Positions 63,276 to 64,000 of a DNA stretch of 64,000 nucleotides are shown here, in pieces. The notes below the pieces were generated by a model that was not told the origin of the DNA, ran no database searches, and worked only from the letters and a program-made list of their open reading frames with translations. Source of the stretch: Paratrimastix pyriformis (taxonomy: Eukaryota > Preaxostyla > Paratrimastigidae). The stretch spans positions 304,001 through 368,000 of the forward strand of contig JAPMOS010000008.1 in NCBI GenBank assembly GCA_027972325.1, written 5' to 3'. The stretch's first letter is position 1. Each line of letters begins with the position of its first letter. Both the position numbers and the translations under genes were made by a program.

Positions 63276-64000
63276 GGAGCTGGGCTCGGCACTCCGGGAG
63301 GGACCCACGAGACGGACCGGTCGCATGAGAGTCGTCGATGTGGACCAGAGCCCCGTACTTCCGGGCAAGCTCACAGATCTCCGCAAGTGGGGCAATATCC
63401 CCATCCATGGAGAACACCCCGTCCTGAGGGTCCCAGAAAGAATGAGACGGTGTGCCACAGAAAGCCAAACCGTAGAAATCAGCCGAATCCCGCACTCCTG
63501 AGAAGCGCGAAGTCGCTGTTCGAGGTCTTGCATGTTGCAGTGTTCGTAACGTTCGCGACGAGCCTGTTGCAAGGCAAGGGCAAGGGCAAACAAAGGTGAT
63601 CATCTTTCATCCGCCCAGAAGCTCCAAACCTTGCAGAGACGAACGCCGTCAATGATGGAAGCATGATTCAGGGCATCACTGAGAATGCAATCGTTCTCGC
63701 CGAGAAGAGACTCAAATATTCCGACGTTTGCATCGAAGCAAGACGAATAAAGGATACTACGGAGGTGCCATCGAATGAAATGCCAGAAAGTTGCCGATGA
63801 CACCGACCTGTCTTCCGTGCCAAAGAACCGAGAGATCGCCGCCTCGAGTTGTTTGTGAATGTCCTTGAGTTCGTAAAAAAATCGCGGTGTGTCAAGACCC
63901 TGACTCAGCGAAGAACGAGAGACGCTGACCTGAGTGCCGCAGATGAAACGAACACTGGCCAAGCCAAAGCCACGAGTGTCTAATGTATGCTTTGCAGCTT
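62573..64000 (-). CDS. KBL: Glycine C-acetyltransferase (2-amino-3-ketobutyrate CoA ligase), 5' end outside window
   Basis: A PLP enzyme of the alpha-oxoamine synthase family; it makes or splits 2-amino-3-oxobutyrate with CoA in threonine catabolism. In coding order the blocks are [122 protein letters not shown] (the Lys of TLGKALGG forms the Schiff base), [20 protein letters not shown], and after a C21 intron [20 protein letters not shown] with C-terminus IVHSAFL. The missing part is about the first 80 residues, so targeting cannot be judged. ALAS and serine palmitoyltransferase are relatives, but [13 protein letters not shown]-type sequence is characteristic of KBL. Confidence 0.95.
63245..63273 (-). 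repeat. C29 homopolymer (coding strand) in KBL intron
   Basis: 29 consecutive G on the plus strand, inside the intron following DDSHATG. A second run of 21 G at 62757-62777 is in the last KBL intron. Confidence 0.93.

Noticed and set aside
42-64000. Very many long open frames on both strands of GC-rich genes
   Set aside because: High GC removes stop codons. Frames without family motifs, splice continuity or conserved starts were treated as shadows of the genes on the other strand or frame.

Overview
The window comes from the nuclear genome of a eukaryote, most likely a unicellular protist. It is GC-rich and gene-dense. Genes lie on both strands, most are broken by short spliceosomal introns, and the recognisable products are eukaryotic: cohesin RAD21, CTR9 of the Paf1 complex, DNA polymerase delta, RNA polymerase III RPC4, a cullin, UCHL5, histone H2A, and the Hsp90 co-chaperones p23 and Aha1. 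I cannot name the species. Ornithine aminotransferase shows no obvious mitochondrial presequence, which would suit an anaerobic or organelle-reduced protist such as a Preaxostyla, but that is only a guess. No rRNA, tRNA, CRISPR array or mobile element was recognised.

Layout. 1-3385: 3' part of RAD21 (+). 4561-6142: ornithine aminotransferase (+). 6647-9721: cullin (-). 10491-13135: SLC49/FLVCR-like MFS transporter (+). 13648-21386: CTR9 (+). 21538-22477: small LF-motif protein (+). 23063-25794: FG-repeat protein with a Cys-rich N-terminus (-). 25856-26335: uncertain reading frame (-). 26507-27064: histone H2A with an unusual tail (+). 27252-30289: membrane-anchored papain-family protease with Frizzled-like Cys-rich domains (-). 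30376-32027: UCHL5 (-). 32123-33277: hypothetical (+). 33406-35099: leucine-rich-repeat protein (-). 35562-42323: POLD1 (-). 42382-43342: HAD phosphatase (+). 43845-45912: RING/TRAF-zinc-finger protein (-). 45982-48469: RPC4 (+). 48789-49867: p23 (-). 50256-51508: variant protein kinase (+). 51858-53074: methyltransferase (-). 53183-60578: long coiled-coil/low-complexity protein (-). 61356-62065: Aha1-type protein (+). 62573 to the window end: glycine C-acetyltransferase (KBL), with its 5' end outside the window (-).

Genome-level features. Intron 5' ends usually read GT-C-C/T-G rather than GTAAGT or GTGAGT. Introns often contain C homopolymers of 13-44 nt, nearly always C on the coding strand. 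Several introns carry minisatellites. Many neighbours are divergent pairs with only 58-170 bp between start codons, and convergent pairs leave about 130-590 bp. The genes are housekeeping genes of unrelated pathways and no operon-like functional cluster is evident.

The most unusual items are the shifted 5' splice-site consensus, the protease fused to Frizzled-like domains and a transmembrane anchor, the FG-repeat protein with a tandem Cys-rich module, and the H2A gene with an H1/H2B-like tail, an SQEV terminus and a 3' stem-loop.
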